DNA of 64,000 nt from Cristatella mucedo (Eukaryota; Bryozoa; Phylactolaemata; Cristatellidae): contig WPIO01000008.1 of the NCBI GenBank assembly GCA_009760855.2, positions 5,587,501 through 5,651,500 of the forward strand. Reading direction: 5' to 3'. Every line of letters begins with the position of its first letter. Positions within the stretch are counted from its first letter, which is position 1. The notes under the pieces are model-generated. The model saw only the letters and a program-made list of their open reading frames with translations. It ran no database searches and was not told where the DNA came from. Positions 37,429 through 48,734 of this stretch are shown here, in pieces. The translations under genes and the position numbers were made by a program.

Positions 37429-37434
37429 AATAAA
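37429..37434 (+). terminator. PFDN6 polyadenylation signal AATAAA
   Basis: AATAAA 275 nt after the stop, followed by GT-rich DNA (GGGGAAGTGTGGTCTCC). A later AATAAA near 38521 could be an alternative site. Confidence 0.7.
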
Positions 37435-37719
37435 TGGGGAAGTGTGGTCTCCAGCATTGGCACCGTTTTCTGCTGCTCACTGTGAGGAGAATTTTTCCCA
37501 CCCTTGTGTGAGGTATGTGTGTGTAATAACTTGAACACAAATGACTTAAGCAGCTGCTTTGGCAGCAATGGAACTAACTAGCTTAACCACATTCTTGTCT
37601 TCTTGCTGGAATGCGCTCGTCCCGTCCGGTGTGGGTCGTGGTGTTGCATAGTTTCATTTCGTTGAACCGAGCTTTTTTATGGTATGTGTAGGTCTATATT
37701 GCACCTGATTTTTAATAAT

Positions 37720-37905
37720 AACAATGATAGTAATACATTTGTCTAGCGCCCTTACCTTAGAGAACTTGATCTCTTTCTAAGCACTTTACATATGCTACAA
37801 AGGAAGCATGGGCGAATGGTTAGTGGTGGTATGCTCAATGACAGCAAGCATAACACGGTTAGGGGTGACATGCACCTGGTCAGCATGTAAAGATTTTGAC
37901 ATATT
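37720..37905 (-). mobile_element. LINE-A tail fragment
   Basis: Complement of the tail (CTTAGAGAACTTGATCTCTT, TCTAAGCACTTTACATATGC) and the first part of the 3' UTR, including TAACACGGTTAGGGGTGACA. Confidence 0.7.
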
Positions 37906-38849
37906 AGCTAAATCCTTTATGACGCATGACTGCATGACCAGACAAACTTGTTGCATCTGGGATTGCAAGTTCCAGCTTGGAACATGAGGTTCCTGCTAGC
38001 GATGGATGGCCGTGGTATACAAGCTTCAGTCACACGCCTGTCTGTGTACAAGCCAACCGAGCTCAAACTACTTGTAGAGATTAATTCAGGTGCACAGCCC
38101 GCACGTAGCTTGGAGAAAATGCATGTACGGTACCTCAAATAATGGCAATGCATGAAAAATGTATGGAATTGGTGCTGTCCCCTCTCAGCCAAAATGCAGT
38201 CTGTTAATCTATAGCGCCTAGCTTCAAATTGAAAACCGAGTTAGATAAGGTTGCTGCTTAGCTTCGGGGGGTTGGGGCCTCTTCTTTAAGCCCAGCCGGC
38301 AGTGTCACTTTTGATGTGTCAAGCCTGCTCTGATTTTTCATGTTCGGGCAGGTTTAAGGGTCAGCCTTCCCTTAGTAGGTTCAGCTCCCCTCACCTTGAA
38401 GGAATCCCCATCTATGCCCATGGATATGTACATAGATATTTAGAGTATGTGTTGAAGTAGCCATGTTCTATGTGCTTGTAGTGATACACGTGGTGTTGAA
38501 ATAAGCCGGCATCGATGCTTAATAAACAAACTTTGAGATTGACAAAGAAGGTTTTTTGGGTGCAGACATCTTTAAGACTAAGCTATTTCGCTGGCGAGTT
38601 ACAAGGTTTACTCATAGACTAATTATGCACACAGCAAAGAGAAGTAGGCAGCATGTTGGACTTTTGACAAAGTAACCAGTATAGCCCTAGCAGTGAGTGA
38701 CCAGAAGGGTCTGAATAAACAGCAGGAAAAAAGATTGGTAGCGATGTCCTTTTTATTGGAATCCCCCTTTGCTGGAATGTGCTTGTGTTCCAAGCCTCAT
38801 GTTCCCCCCTCCCGTTCAACCCACCTCCGATCCTGCACCCCCCCCCCCC
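37906..38849. other. No gene recognised
   Basis: Unique sequence with a poly-C run at 38839-38853 at its right edge. An AATAAA is present near 38521. Confidence 0.35.
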
Positions 38850-39002
38850 CCACAGCCCCTCATCCTGCAGGCCTTGGGTGATGTGCTGGTGAACCTGCTG
38901 TCAGCATTGAGCACACTGCTGCATGACAACCTGGCCTCCCGCTGCTGGCAGCTACCTAGCGCAGCAGAGCCGAAGCTGTCGAGTTGGCATGCCTCACGAT
39001 AG
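38850..39002 (+). other. Possible terminal exon
   Basis: After a C-rich tract and a CACAG acceptor-like site, one frame reads LQALGDVLVNLLSALSTLLH and ends at TAG 39000-39002. It is protein-like but unrecognised, and the opposite strand is open too. No partner exon was found. Confidence 0.2.
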
Positions 39003-39393
39003 CGCTGCCTGCGACTAAGCTCATCAATTCTAAATGTCACCTATTGAATAGGGAAACGAGTACTTCGACGGCATGATGTCACATGCACCCACTGCAGCCG
39101 ATCGCCTTCGTCCTCGGGCTCCTAAACTACAGTCCTTACCGCAAACACAGCAGGTAACTGAACCACATACTTGACAGCACAGCAGGTATGCGATCGAGAG
39201 AGCTGGTGAAACTAGCTCATCGAAGCATGGCTAACGAGCTGTAGAAGCAGCTACGACGCAAGCTTACTTACCGCCAATAGCAGAGGACAACCGCAGTCAA
39301 GAATGCACATACCATAGGAACAAGTCCGTGTGTTTTACGTCCTGCTGCACATTTCACGGCCCTCAAGTGGCCCATATCTGTACTGTCACGAAG

Positions 39394-39606
39394 ATGGCGG
39401 ATGACCAAGTATCGGAAAAGAGCACTGCCATTAGCTGCACTCACTTAGTCTACATGTTGTCTTTATCCAAGACAATTCAGGAAGCGCTCATCCCGGCACC
39501 CCTAGTCGAGGCAAGATTAATGCCGGCCTTCATTTCACTTCAGCCTGCAGATGTACTGAGGCAATGTCACCGAAGCGACTCTACCGACGAGCCTACCGAA
39601 AAATAA
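39394..39606 (+). CDS. Small hypothetical protein, 70 codons
   Basis: ATG at 39394 in a strong context (AAGATGG), with product start MADDQVSEKSTAISCTHLVY and end STDEPTEK. The TAA stop (39604-39606) lies inside an AATAAA-type signal, so the mRNA would have almost no 3' UTR. An in-frame ATG further upstream would extend the frame to 39328. No family is recognised. It could be a first exon with the apparent stop in an intron, or a chance frame. The minus strand is also open across part of it. Confidence 0.3.
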   Translation: MADDQVSEKSTAISCTHLVYMLSLSKTIQEALIPAPLVEARLMPAFISLQPADVLRQCHRSDSTDEPTEK

Positions 39607-40009
39607 AAGTGTTTCCTTGCACTGCGGTCGTCTTGGTGAACCAGTGATTCGGTGCTAATAGTAAGAGCGAAGTTTGCTTGGACCGACCGTAGGACATCTC
39701 GAGCTAACGCGACGATTGATTTGCCCATCGGCGAGTGGCTAGTTAGAAAAGTCTCTGCTGAAAGTAGCCTTAAGCAAGCGATCGAACGAACTGTGGGGGC
39801 GTGGCGCCCGAGTAGCGAGAGGAGCTGACTCGGACGTCTCGTCCTGGCCAGCAGCACGCCCACAATGAGAGCATTGTGTGCCCTGCTCAGTTCGTTTACA
39901 TAACGGGACTCTTCCTATGCACCTGGTCACGTCGCGTTTCCAAGCGTCTTTTATCCGATGAATATTCAACCTATCGAAAGCCGGCAAAGCGTCAAGCAAC
40001 CGCATAGCG

Positions 40010-40467
40010 ATGAAAGGGTTATCCTCGATTGAGTCTGAATTGGAAACGGAATCGCTGCAGTGCGAGAGCTCACCTCCCGCCCGCCCGAGTGGCTCGGTCG
40101 TTTCTTCGCGGACGAGTGATTCCGGGAGCCTCACTTCGCGTGCCGCCGTAGCAACGGCGGTCACCCTGGCGCTCAGTGCGGATCGAAACGATGCTGGCCG
40201 TAACGCTTCAATCTCGCTGGTATATAGTCGCACGGCGCGTGAGAGTATCGAGCAAGTCATTCGCGAAGCTGCTTTGAGAATGACAAGGAGAAGGTGGCAG
40301 AACTAGGCGATCGGCATAAGCTCGGCGATCGTAGCATGAGATTTCGCCGCTGGCTCCAGAGCTACGAGAACCGGCTCTCGGAACACGTTGAAACAGCCCT
40401 GCGCCAACGACAGAAGCAGCAGCACGGCGGTGGGACTAAGCATGCCCACATAGACAAGGTCTCGTAG
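40010..40467 (+). pseudogene. Possible coding remnant with a frameshift
   Basis: A Ser-rich 98-codon frame (40010-40306) ends in ESIEQVIREAAL. One frame over, overlapping it, comes FENDKEKVAELGDRHKLG and RFRRWLQSYENRLSEHVETA, up to a TAG at about 40465. The two halves together would make one helical protein, suggesting a single-base shift or an undetected splice near 40275. No family is recognised. The minus strand has a competing 173-codon frame (39739-40260). Confidence 0.25.
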
Positions 40468-40469
40468 TA

Positions 40470-40548
40470 TAATAATAATAATGCACTTGATAAAGCGCCC
40501 TCAGAGAACTCAATTTCTTTCTAGGCGCTTTACATTTGCTGCAATGCA
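40470..40548 (-). mobile_element. LINE-A tail only
   Basis: AATAATAATAATGCACTTGA, then CCCTCAGAGAACTCAATTTC and TTCTAGGCGCTTTACATTTG. It is 79 nt with no coding part. Confidence 0.8.
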
Positions 40549-40556
40549 TCGCTTCA

Positions 40557-40885
40557 TCAGACGCGACTGCTGCTCGTACTTCCGAACTTCGTCGGTTGGC
40601 TCTCAGCCACGCATCGTCCTCCTGGGTCATCGTTGTCCTGGGACATGATGTCCATGGGACAGCCGCAGGCGGTGCCCGGGCTGCTCGAGGCGACCCAAGA
40701 TAGCGCGTCTAGACGAGACTGCTCTGCCGCACTTTGTGGAGATGCGTCACGTAGCAGGTCGCCTAGCTCGCGACCTGCTTCACTTTGCCTTTCCATTTGA
40801 ATTTCTTGCGTTTTTTGAAGACAATTCAGGCAGTCCGTCACAGAAAGTCTGCGATGGCTTCTTAGGCTAGCTGCCAAGGAGCGAA
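40557..40885 (-). CDS. Possible exon of an unknown minus-strand gene
   Basis: The minus strand has an acceptor-like CCTTTGCAG just before 40885 and an open frame reading HRRLSVTDCLNCLQKTQEIQ, then QSEAGRELGDLLRDASPQSA, ending at 40557. The composition is protein-like with a helical start. The stop lies next to the LINE-A tail. No homologous family is recognised and no companion exon was found. Confidence 0.3.
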
Positions 40886-41282
40886 CTGCAAAGGCTATTG
40901 ACTTGTTTTATTTACCGAATATAGAAAAAGCCTCCTCGGTTAAAGTTCGGAACCGAAAGTAAGCAATAGAGGCTACCGGAAAGCAGCAGAGGCACGTAGG
41001 TGAAAGCCATGGTACACCAAGCGAACTTGCGCAGCGATTCATATTTGTTAGATTGGAAACTTCGGGCTCACCAGGCCTCGACTTTATTTGCAAGGGCTCG
41101 ACTGTACAATCACCTGTCAGTTAATTTAACTTATTAGAATGCAACCTGCCTTTACGCCTACCATTCGTTTGACCCTTTTGCATGCACGCCGACAGACTAT
41201 CTATGCGGACAGGTTCCCATTCGAATGAGCGGTTTTGCTCCTTTGAAAACGGCGCCTGCTGCCTAGCGTTCGCTGCTGTACT

Positions 41283-41390
41283 TACAAGGCGGCTCGAACC
41301 TCGCGGCATACGTGAAACGCCGGAATAGAGATTACGCTCTCATAGGGCGCTATACAAATGAATGAATGATATTATTATTAGTGAGCCTCA
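41283..41390 (+). mobile_element. SINE-1, head-truncated
   Basis: GGCTCGAACCTCGCGGCATA, GAGATTACGCTCTCATAGG, GCGCTATACAAATGAATGAA, then TTATTATTAG. Confidence 0.7.
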
Positions 41391-41394
41391 AAAA

Positions 41395-42153
41395 AGAGCT
41401 ATCCGGATACAACACAAGAAATTACGCTCAGGCTACGAAAAAAGAGCTGCAAAAGTCCGCGAAAAAAGATAAATTCGGATTCGGTAAGTGCTTAAAAGAA
41501 GTTGACATCTCGAGTGTGTCGAGAGAAGAGCAAAAGGTATTTATTGGAGATCTTAGGTCAGCGCCGGCACGGTGTCGAAAGCTCTTGCGCTGGTCTCACC
41601 ATTAAGAAAGCGAAACGACTTGCCAATCTTAGTTAGGCAGTTGGGTACAGCTGGCCGGAATGCTTTAGGGCGCCACGAAATAAAAGTGGTTTTGGAGGCG
41701 GCTTTGGCTAGGCGCATTCTCCAGGCTGCCAGCACTCTGGCTCTGAAGCTACGAAAAAAATATCTTGAAATATCAGACCAGTGATACGCTTGCACGTAAC
41801 GGCATGGACATGTGGGCTCTTTTGATTGAATTGCACCCGAGTGTAGGGCATGCGGCAACATCGACGGCGATTCCGTCGATGACTCCTGCCGGCTTCTGTA
41901 CTTCATCCGCCACTCATCGGTCTCGTCTGAGCCCATCCACTGTCTGGCTACATCGACTACATTTTTACCAAGTGTCGCTCAATACTGTCGTGCGCATAAT
42001 TAATTCCTTCGATACTAGCGAAGCGCTTTTACCGCCCTCGGATGAGGCGGATGTTTACTGCTAGGCTTCGGAGGAGATGGGTGGCTACGGTCGTTTCCAA
42101 AGCAGCGTCAAATTCTACAAAGACTACGTCTGCAAAGCTTTGGTGGAAAACTG
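41395..42153 (+). other. Coding-like segments of unknown origin
   Basis: Separate plus-strand stretches look like exons: KELSGYNTRNYAQATKKELQ running to a GTAAGT donor at about 41483; RQLGTAGRNALGRHEIKVVL (about 41640-41700); ECRACGNIDGDSVDDSCRLL (about 41840); and EEMGGYGRFQSSVKFYKDYV, ending at TGA near 42150 after an acceptor-like TGCTAG. I could not join them in one consistent frame and recognise no family. They may be a decayed gene or transposon. Confidence 0.25.
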
Positions 42154-42219
42154 ATTCAGGTTCTACATACTTTGTCAGTCAAATCCTCTGCATCGCTGCC
42201 ACCGATCGGACTGTGTGTT

Positions 42220-42221
<2 letters not shown>

Positions 42222-42253
<32 letters not shown>

Positions 42254-42717
42254 AGCTGTCATCGAGGCACCGTTTGACAGGCACGTCGTTTTATGTGAGC
42301 TATCTATAGAAAATTCAAAACCATCAACGAAACTGCTAACGGCAGCTAAGCATTAAAGACTTAAGCCATAGGTGTGGCAGCAGAAGCGGTCTTCGTGTCA
42401 CCGAGTGCAATTCATATCCCTGTCAGCGTCACGCCGGTTCCTGGACAGCAAAGAAGAGTAGCTCCGTGTGTTTCGTGTGCGTGTTCATCGTACGCATTCG
42501 CGTATGGTGTCTCCTTGTTCGGTGTGCCTGTGTGTATGTGCGTGCATGCGTGTGTACGTGTGTGCACGTGTGTTTACATGTGTGCACGCGTTTGTGCATG
42601 CATGCGTGTGCGAGTGCGTGCGTGAGTGTGTGTGCGTGCGCACGTGTGTAAGTACGTGCATCTGAGTGTGTTTGATTGAGACAGTGCAAAATAAGTTAAG
42701 TGCTAACAAAGAGACAT

Positions 42718-42754
<37 letters not shown>

Positions 42755-42760
42755 GAGAGA
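42222..42760. repeat. (GT)n, GT/GC-alternating and (GA)n repeats
   Basis: Pure GT at about 42222-42250; a long alternating purine-pyrimidine stretch (GTGTGCACGTGTG-type) at about 42515-42670; pure GA at 42721-42750. Interrupted GA continues to about 42940. Confidence 0.85.
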
Positions 42761-43020
42761 CAGGGAGAGAGACAAAGCGAGAAAGAGAGACAGTGAGGGA
42801 GAGAGAGACAAGGAGACAGTGAGGGAGAGGGAGAGGGGGAAGGGATTAAGGGAGGGAGGAAAGAAGGAGGGGGAAAGTGGAGAGAGTGAGAGCAGGAGTG
42901 ATTGAGTGAAAAAAGAGGGAGAGAAATGAATAGGGAGTAAGAGAGGGCGATGGTTGGAGAGGAGGAAAAACGAGCGAGAGAGAATGAGTTTGGCGGAGCC
43001 AGAGAGACAGAGCCAGAAAG

Positions 43021-43176
<156 letters not shown>

Positions 43177-43214
43177 GGGGGATTCTTTGAAGTAAGCCCT
43201 TACACCTCCATATC

Positions 43215-43275
43215 TTCTATAAGTTGTTTGATGGTGCTATATAAATTCATTATTATTAGTATTATTACTGCTACT
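43215..43275 (+). mobile_element. LINE/SINE-type tail scrap
   Basis: GATGGTGCTATATAAATTCA followed by TTATTATTAGTATTATTAC matches the tail style of the families here. Confidence 0.5.
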
Positions 43276-44384
43276 TACCACCTGCCTCATTACCTGACCG
43301 GGGAGCCAGCTGCAGGTAGACGTGCACTCTGAGCCCTTGCCGAGCGGTTGAGGGATTTGCTTGGATAGGAGCATACTAGCTTGGCTGCCGGGCACTAGCC
43401 CCCAGGCATGTTGGCCGTGGGACGCAGGCGGTGGCTGCCGCTGGGGCCGAAGCCGACGCCCTGACTAACCTCGCACTCGTCGCCACTCGGCCTCCCGCGA
43501 TGCAGCGGCGTCGTGGATGGAAACGGCCACGAAGCTCTCTGCCGTGGCAGCCGGCTTCGGACGTAAGGGAGCACGTAAGTCGTGGCGTCGGACGTAACGG
43601 AGCAACATAACGATGGACGTAACGACGTGGCGTCGGACGTAAGGGAGCACTTCGCAGTAGTACGGCGACGCTCTCCGGGTTCTTATTTTGGCGCGGCGGT
43701 TGCCGGGCACCCTCCGCAACGGCCCAGCCTGGAATTGGCACAAGGCCAGCGGTACGGGCACGGTCGATGTCGCCTTGAAGCCCTGCGCTCGTCCCGCGTT
43801 CACTTTTTCGGCCATCGCCATCGTCGCCAGCCTCGACCGCTCTCTGCATTCTCGGTTGTGCCCCCTGGAAAAGGCAGCGGGCTTTGGCGGGCGGTTCGGC
43901 AGCGTCATCTCCTTCCCGGTGGACAAGCGGCGTCAGTGGGGCCTCGTCGCTTCCCGCTCGGCTGTTTCTCGGGAAAAAGCGTAAACAAATACGGCAGCCA
44001 AAAAAAGTAGCGTCTTCGGCGGGAGCGGCATAAGCGGGATCGAGCAGCTCGCGAGCACTGCTCTGCTAGCAGCTCCAGAGCCTAGTCCCTCCCCCGACCC
44101 CCAACCGCCTCCGAGAGGGGCTCTCATCGGCCGGTGGCGAGCTCTGCCTCCTCTTCGGTCCGGTAGCCACTGCAGCCCAGCCAAGCCACAAGGCTGACGA
44201 ACTCTCGAGGCACTTTTACGGTTGCTGTAAACAAGATTAAGCACGACTGTAATGCTAACGTTAGCATGCACGGCGCGTCAACGTGCATAATAAGGTTAGC
44301 TGTAGCCTACACGGTGTCAATCTGCACACTAAGTATGATTAGCGGTAAGAAGCGCCGTTTCGTAGTGCAAGATATAGTTAGCTG
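43276..44384. other. GC-rich region, no gene confirmed
   Basis: Several long frames overlap on both strands in high-GC DNA, for example plus 43688-43984 and minus 43465-43926. None has a recognisable motif, and open frames are expected by chance in such DNA. Confidence 0.3.
43555..43655. repeat. Imperfect tandem repeat of GTCGGACGTAAnGGAGCA
   Basis: Unit repeated about four times with variation (CGGACGTAAGGGAGCA, CGGACGTAACGGAGCA, GGACGTAACGACGTGGC). Confidence 0.7.
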
Positions 44385-44510
44385 TAACGCTTGATATTAC
44401 TCGCGATTCAATTACATTTCCCTTTGCAGCAAATGTAAAGCGCCTAGAGAGAGATTGAGTTCTCTGAGGGCGCTTTATCAAGTGCATTATTATTATCATT
44501 ATTATAACGT
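44385..44510 (+). mobile_element. LINE-A tail only
   Basis: CCCTTTGCAGCAAATGTAAA, GCGCCTAGAGAGAGATTGAG, GGGCGCTTTATCAAGTGCAT, then a TTATTATTATC run. No coding part is attached. Confidence 0.8.
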
Positions 44511-44689
44511 GCACTGTCCGCCGCTAATGCCAAGGCCGATCGGCGTGGGCAGGTTCGCAATTGGTCAGGCGAAACGAGCGAGCGCATGTCGGTCAGCTTT
44601 AGCGCCAAGCCCGGATGCAATCCGAATTCGTTAAGTCGAAAGACGAGGTGGGGGTAATGGAAGCTCTAGGGAGAAGATCGCTTGAAAGA

Positions 44690-45450
<761 letters not shown>

Positions 45451-45489
45451 GGCGAGGGAAAATATATGAGCAAGAAAAAGGAAGATAAA

Positions 45490-45645
45490 AATATGATTCA
45501 TTTGAATAACGCTCTATGAGAACTTAATCTATACTCACGTGATTGACATATGCCACGGGGCTCGAGCCCATGACCTCGGTCATGAAATACATCCACCTTG
45601 ACCTTGGTTGGGCGAGTATCTTAACCACAGGGCCAAACCAGCGAG
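45490..45645 (-). mobile_element. SINE-1 with internal insertion
   Basis: Tail and body on the minus strand. The head is interrupted around 45583-45600 by about 18 nt (TGAAATACATCCACCTTG) absent from other copies. Confidence 0.75.
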
Positions 45646-46799
45646 ACGGTTGGAGAATGCGGATGTGCTGGATGGAAAGCTGGAGAGGACAGGTGCGGCG
45701 AAAAGGAGAGGACGGCGACGAGTTACCGGCGTGCATGGGCGCATGTTCACCTGTGCGTACGTCATCAGGTACTTCTCGTCTTGGTTCATGGGAATTGCGA
45801 TTACTCCCGATCTGAGAGGCACAAGTTATTATGTAGTGCAGGCAGTCAGGGCCAGTGTGTACAATTTGAAAAACTTGTGCAGTGCGTCTACAGTGAAACG
45901 ACTTTATTCCCGTGTCTTTGCCATCCACGCGATAAGCTCGAATCAACTTGGTGCACAGCAACCATTTACGGGCTTACACAGTGGCGCATTATAAACTGCA
46001 TTCTGATGCCAGCTACCGTACGTACAATTGCAGGAGCTAGGAGAAATGAACTTCGCTGCAATTGGTATATATTATATCGACTGGCCAATGAAACGACGGG
46101 AAGTGCTGTAGAGCAGTCGCGCCGAGCTCCTCCTATTTCTAGCTTATAATGCCCGTGAATAGTTAACGAGAGTTAAAGCGTGCTCGCGCTGGTCAGCTCA
46201 TGATTATTCCATGTAGTTCTGTTGCCGTGTGGGTTGGTTTCCTTGGCCGCTGAGATCGTGCGGTCGGCGGAGTCGTGTGGGGGCGATCCGGTGCAACATG
46301 CAGGTCAGGCACAACCGGCGATGAGTCCTCTTCTGCACGCTCAGCTGACTGGGGCTTCGTTGCCAGCGGCTCTGTTGATGGTTTCTATCGGCTGGAATGA
46401 TTTCTCATGTCCATAGCTGCAGGCGGAGAGGGTTCACGACACCTACCATTGTCAGTCAAAGGCATGCTGGAATCTAACGCAGGCCTGTCATAAGTCGTGG
46501 CAGGTCGTCACAGTGGCGTCATTGACAGCAGAAACGTCAGAGACAGCTAAGAGTCGATACCCCTTCCTCGGCTTTAAGGATTGCTTTAATTCTTTATTTC
46601 TTTAATCTCTTTGGCGCCACTGTTGCAGCTCGTCTCTGCAATACAGTATAAGGTAGGTGCTTTAAATCGACTATCGCAGCCCTAACTTATTAATATTGAA
46701 GTGAAGTCGTGTGACGTAGTTTTGAAATGCCCTGACACTATGACATACGACATTGTTTGTGACGCCAGAGTTTTTTAGTTTCTAACGGGATCGCTGGAT
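45646..46799. other. No gene recognised
   Basis: Overlapping frames at 45608-46149 have no motif. Confidence 0.4.
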
Positions 46800-46861
46800 A
46801 CTGGTAGTACAGTACCAGTGTACTACGAGGTAGTACACTGGCACTGTACTGTACTACCAGT
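46800..46861. repeat. Imperfect palindrome, possible cruciform
   Basis: Left arm 46800-46825 (ACTGGTAGTACAGTACCAGT...) pairs with right arm 46831-46861 around the loop CGAGG. The only mismatch is a 5-nt bulge in the right arm. The stem is about 26 bp. Confidence 0.85.
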
Positions 46862-47174
46862 GTACTATCGCTGGCTCCACCCGTCAGTGTCGCGTACAGC
46901 GGCGGACGGTCGGTCAGCCGGAGCAGCGCCGGCACTGGACCACGAGCAACAAAACATGATGCCGCGAACATGATGCAGCCAACGAGGGATCGACAGCGAC
47001 AGCGTATTGCGTTTGTCACGTTAGTAGCGGTCAGTGAAAGCTCCTACACTACCAGCAGCACCGATAGCCTGCGTCGCTCTCCTCTCAGCGGCCACACTCT
47101 CGAGGAACCTGCTTCGGTCTGCACGCTGGCCGGCTGCCCACCAGCTTCGCCTCGCTAGCGACTATTGGATACCT

Positions 47175-47865
47175 AGGACTCTGCAGCTAGGCTCATCTGT
47201 CGTGAGCGTCGGAACAGTTGCCACAAAACACCACTTCTCGCCGACCAGCACTGGCCCCCCAATCAAGCAGCCACCGACTTCAAGGTTCTGTCACTTACGT
47301 TTAGGTCCCTTCATTTTCTGCTCCAGCCTACCAATCAGAATTAATCCCCCACCAGGCGAAGAGTCGTACAACCCGCTGTTCTGATTCAAACTATTTAGCC
47401 ATGCCCCTTACGAACCTGAAAAGCGTTGGAGAATGTGCCTTTAGTTCACATGCTCGCAAAGCCTGGAACTCACTATCGACGCGCATCACGTCTTCTGACG
47501 TGACGACATTTAAAAAAGCATAAAACGCAACTGTTGGTTACAGCATTCGGTGGGTCTTAATATAATTCATTTATATAGCGCCCCAAGAGAAATTAATCTC
47601 TATTCAGGCGCTTCACATATGCCTCGGGGCTCGAGCCCACGACCTCAGTCAGACCTTGGTCGGGGCGAGCACCTTAACCGCTAGACCAAACCAGCTCGGC
47701 ACTTGGTGACTCATCCCTCGCACGTATGCACCTGCTTACACGATGGCTGCTGCTTGCGGATGTTATCAACAATCTCTCGGTAATGCTTTCTTTACAGCAT
47801 ATGTCAAGTGCCTAGAAAGAGATTCGGCTCTCCGAGAGCACTATAAAAATGCATTATTATTACTC
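47175..47865 (+). pseudogene. LINE-A 3' part interrupted by SINE-1
   Basis: CTGCAGCTAGGCTCATCTGT through the WNSLP-equivalent (AWNSLST-like) to about 47560, then SINE-1, then the last 100 nt with the tail (CCTAGAAAGAGATTCGGCTC). Confidence 0.8.
47562..47695 (-). mobile_element. SINE-1 inserted in LINE-A
   Basis: ATTCATTTATATAGCGCCCC, GAGAAATTAATCTC, GCCTCGGGGCTCGAGCCCAC, CACCTTAACCGCTAGACCAA. Confidence 0.85.
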
Positions 47866-48254
47866 GTTACGTCAGCATACGCACCGCGTATTTGCTGCGT
47901 CCATGCGTCATTGGTGAATTCTTAGCGAAGTACCTTTACGCCTACCGCCGAAGGTGCGTGCGTGCTGACGCGGTCGCCTCTGGATACTTTCAAGCGAAAT
48001 GACGCTTCCGGTGCCGGCATCCGCCCCAACGAGGCGGCGGCAATTGGCGCGACGCAATAGCGTCGGACGGGGCCATGTAAATTGACAGCCCAAATGTCGG
48101 ACGGGGCCGTGTAAATTGGCAGCCCAAATACGCTGCGACGTACACCATGCCGCCGCGACGCGCGTAGCCATTGCGAAACCTCTCCCTCCCCTCCCCCCCC
48201 CCCCGCCGCCGCCGCCGCCGAACGGAGGCGGGCCCCGGCGAACGGTGGCGCGAC
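47866..48254. other. GC-rich DNA with a tandem duplication
   Basis: Contains the 48061-48128 duplication and a poly-C/CCG run near 48196. No gene is called. Confidence 0.4.
48061..48128. repeat. 34-bp tandem duplication
   Basis: GTCGGACGGGGCCATGTAAA through GACAGCCCAAAT is followed at once by a copy with two differences. Confidence 0.8.
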
Positions 48255-48345
48255 ACGGAGCGCTACCAGCCCGCGACGAACCCACGACCTCGTGACCGAG
48301 GTCCCGATAAGCGACCGCCTTACCTGACGTGCCTTCGCGGCTCGG
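48255..48345 (-). mobile_element. SINE-2 head only
   Basis: AACCCACGACCTCGTGACCG, GTCCCGATAAGCGACC and CCTTACCTGACGTGCC match the head region of the copy at 26985-27055. Confidence 0.65.
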
Positions 48346-48554
48346 GCGCCGCCGCGCTGCCCGTTCCGTCAGGCTCAACGCGGTCTGCAGCGTCGCGCTT
48401 ACTGCCTTCCGAGGGGCGGCGCTGCAGGCGGCAGGGCAGAGCGAGAGCGGTCGCGCTGTCGCAGCGTGTCTGGGTCCGCGTCACGTGCGAGGAGACCGGC
48501 GCGGCGCCAGAATTCGCAGCACTACCGACCGGTCTGCGGTCGCCGAGCCTCTCT

Positions 48555-48734
48555 ATGGCTTCGCTAAATCGCAACTTCTTCGAAGCGCCGGCTAGGACCC
48601 AAGATCGGCGCGCGGCACGAAAGCGGAAGAAGCACTTTGGCGAGATTCCCGCGCGCGGGCGCGCTGCCGGGCGACCGGTAGCTGAAATGCATACGGAAAT
48701 GACCACTCTCGTGCGCCCGCTTCCTCCTTCTGGG
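48555..48734 (+). other. Possible first coding exon truncated by LINE-B
   Basis: ATG at 48555 opens MASLNRNFFEAPARTQDRRA, then ARKRKKHFGEIPAR, a basic nuclear-type N-terminus. The frame runs into LINE-B sequence at about 48735 before stopping. It may be an exon with an undetected donor, a truncated gene or chance. Confidence 0.2.

Noticed and set aside
42429-42811. Cys/Val-rich and His/Thr-rich frames
   Set aside because: Products of the GT-rich tract, open in several frames at once.
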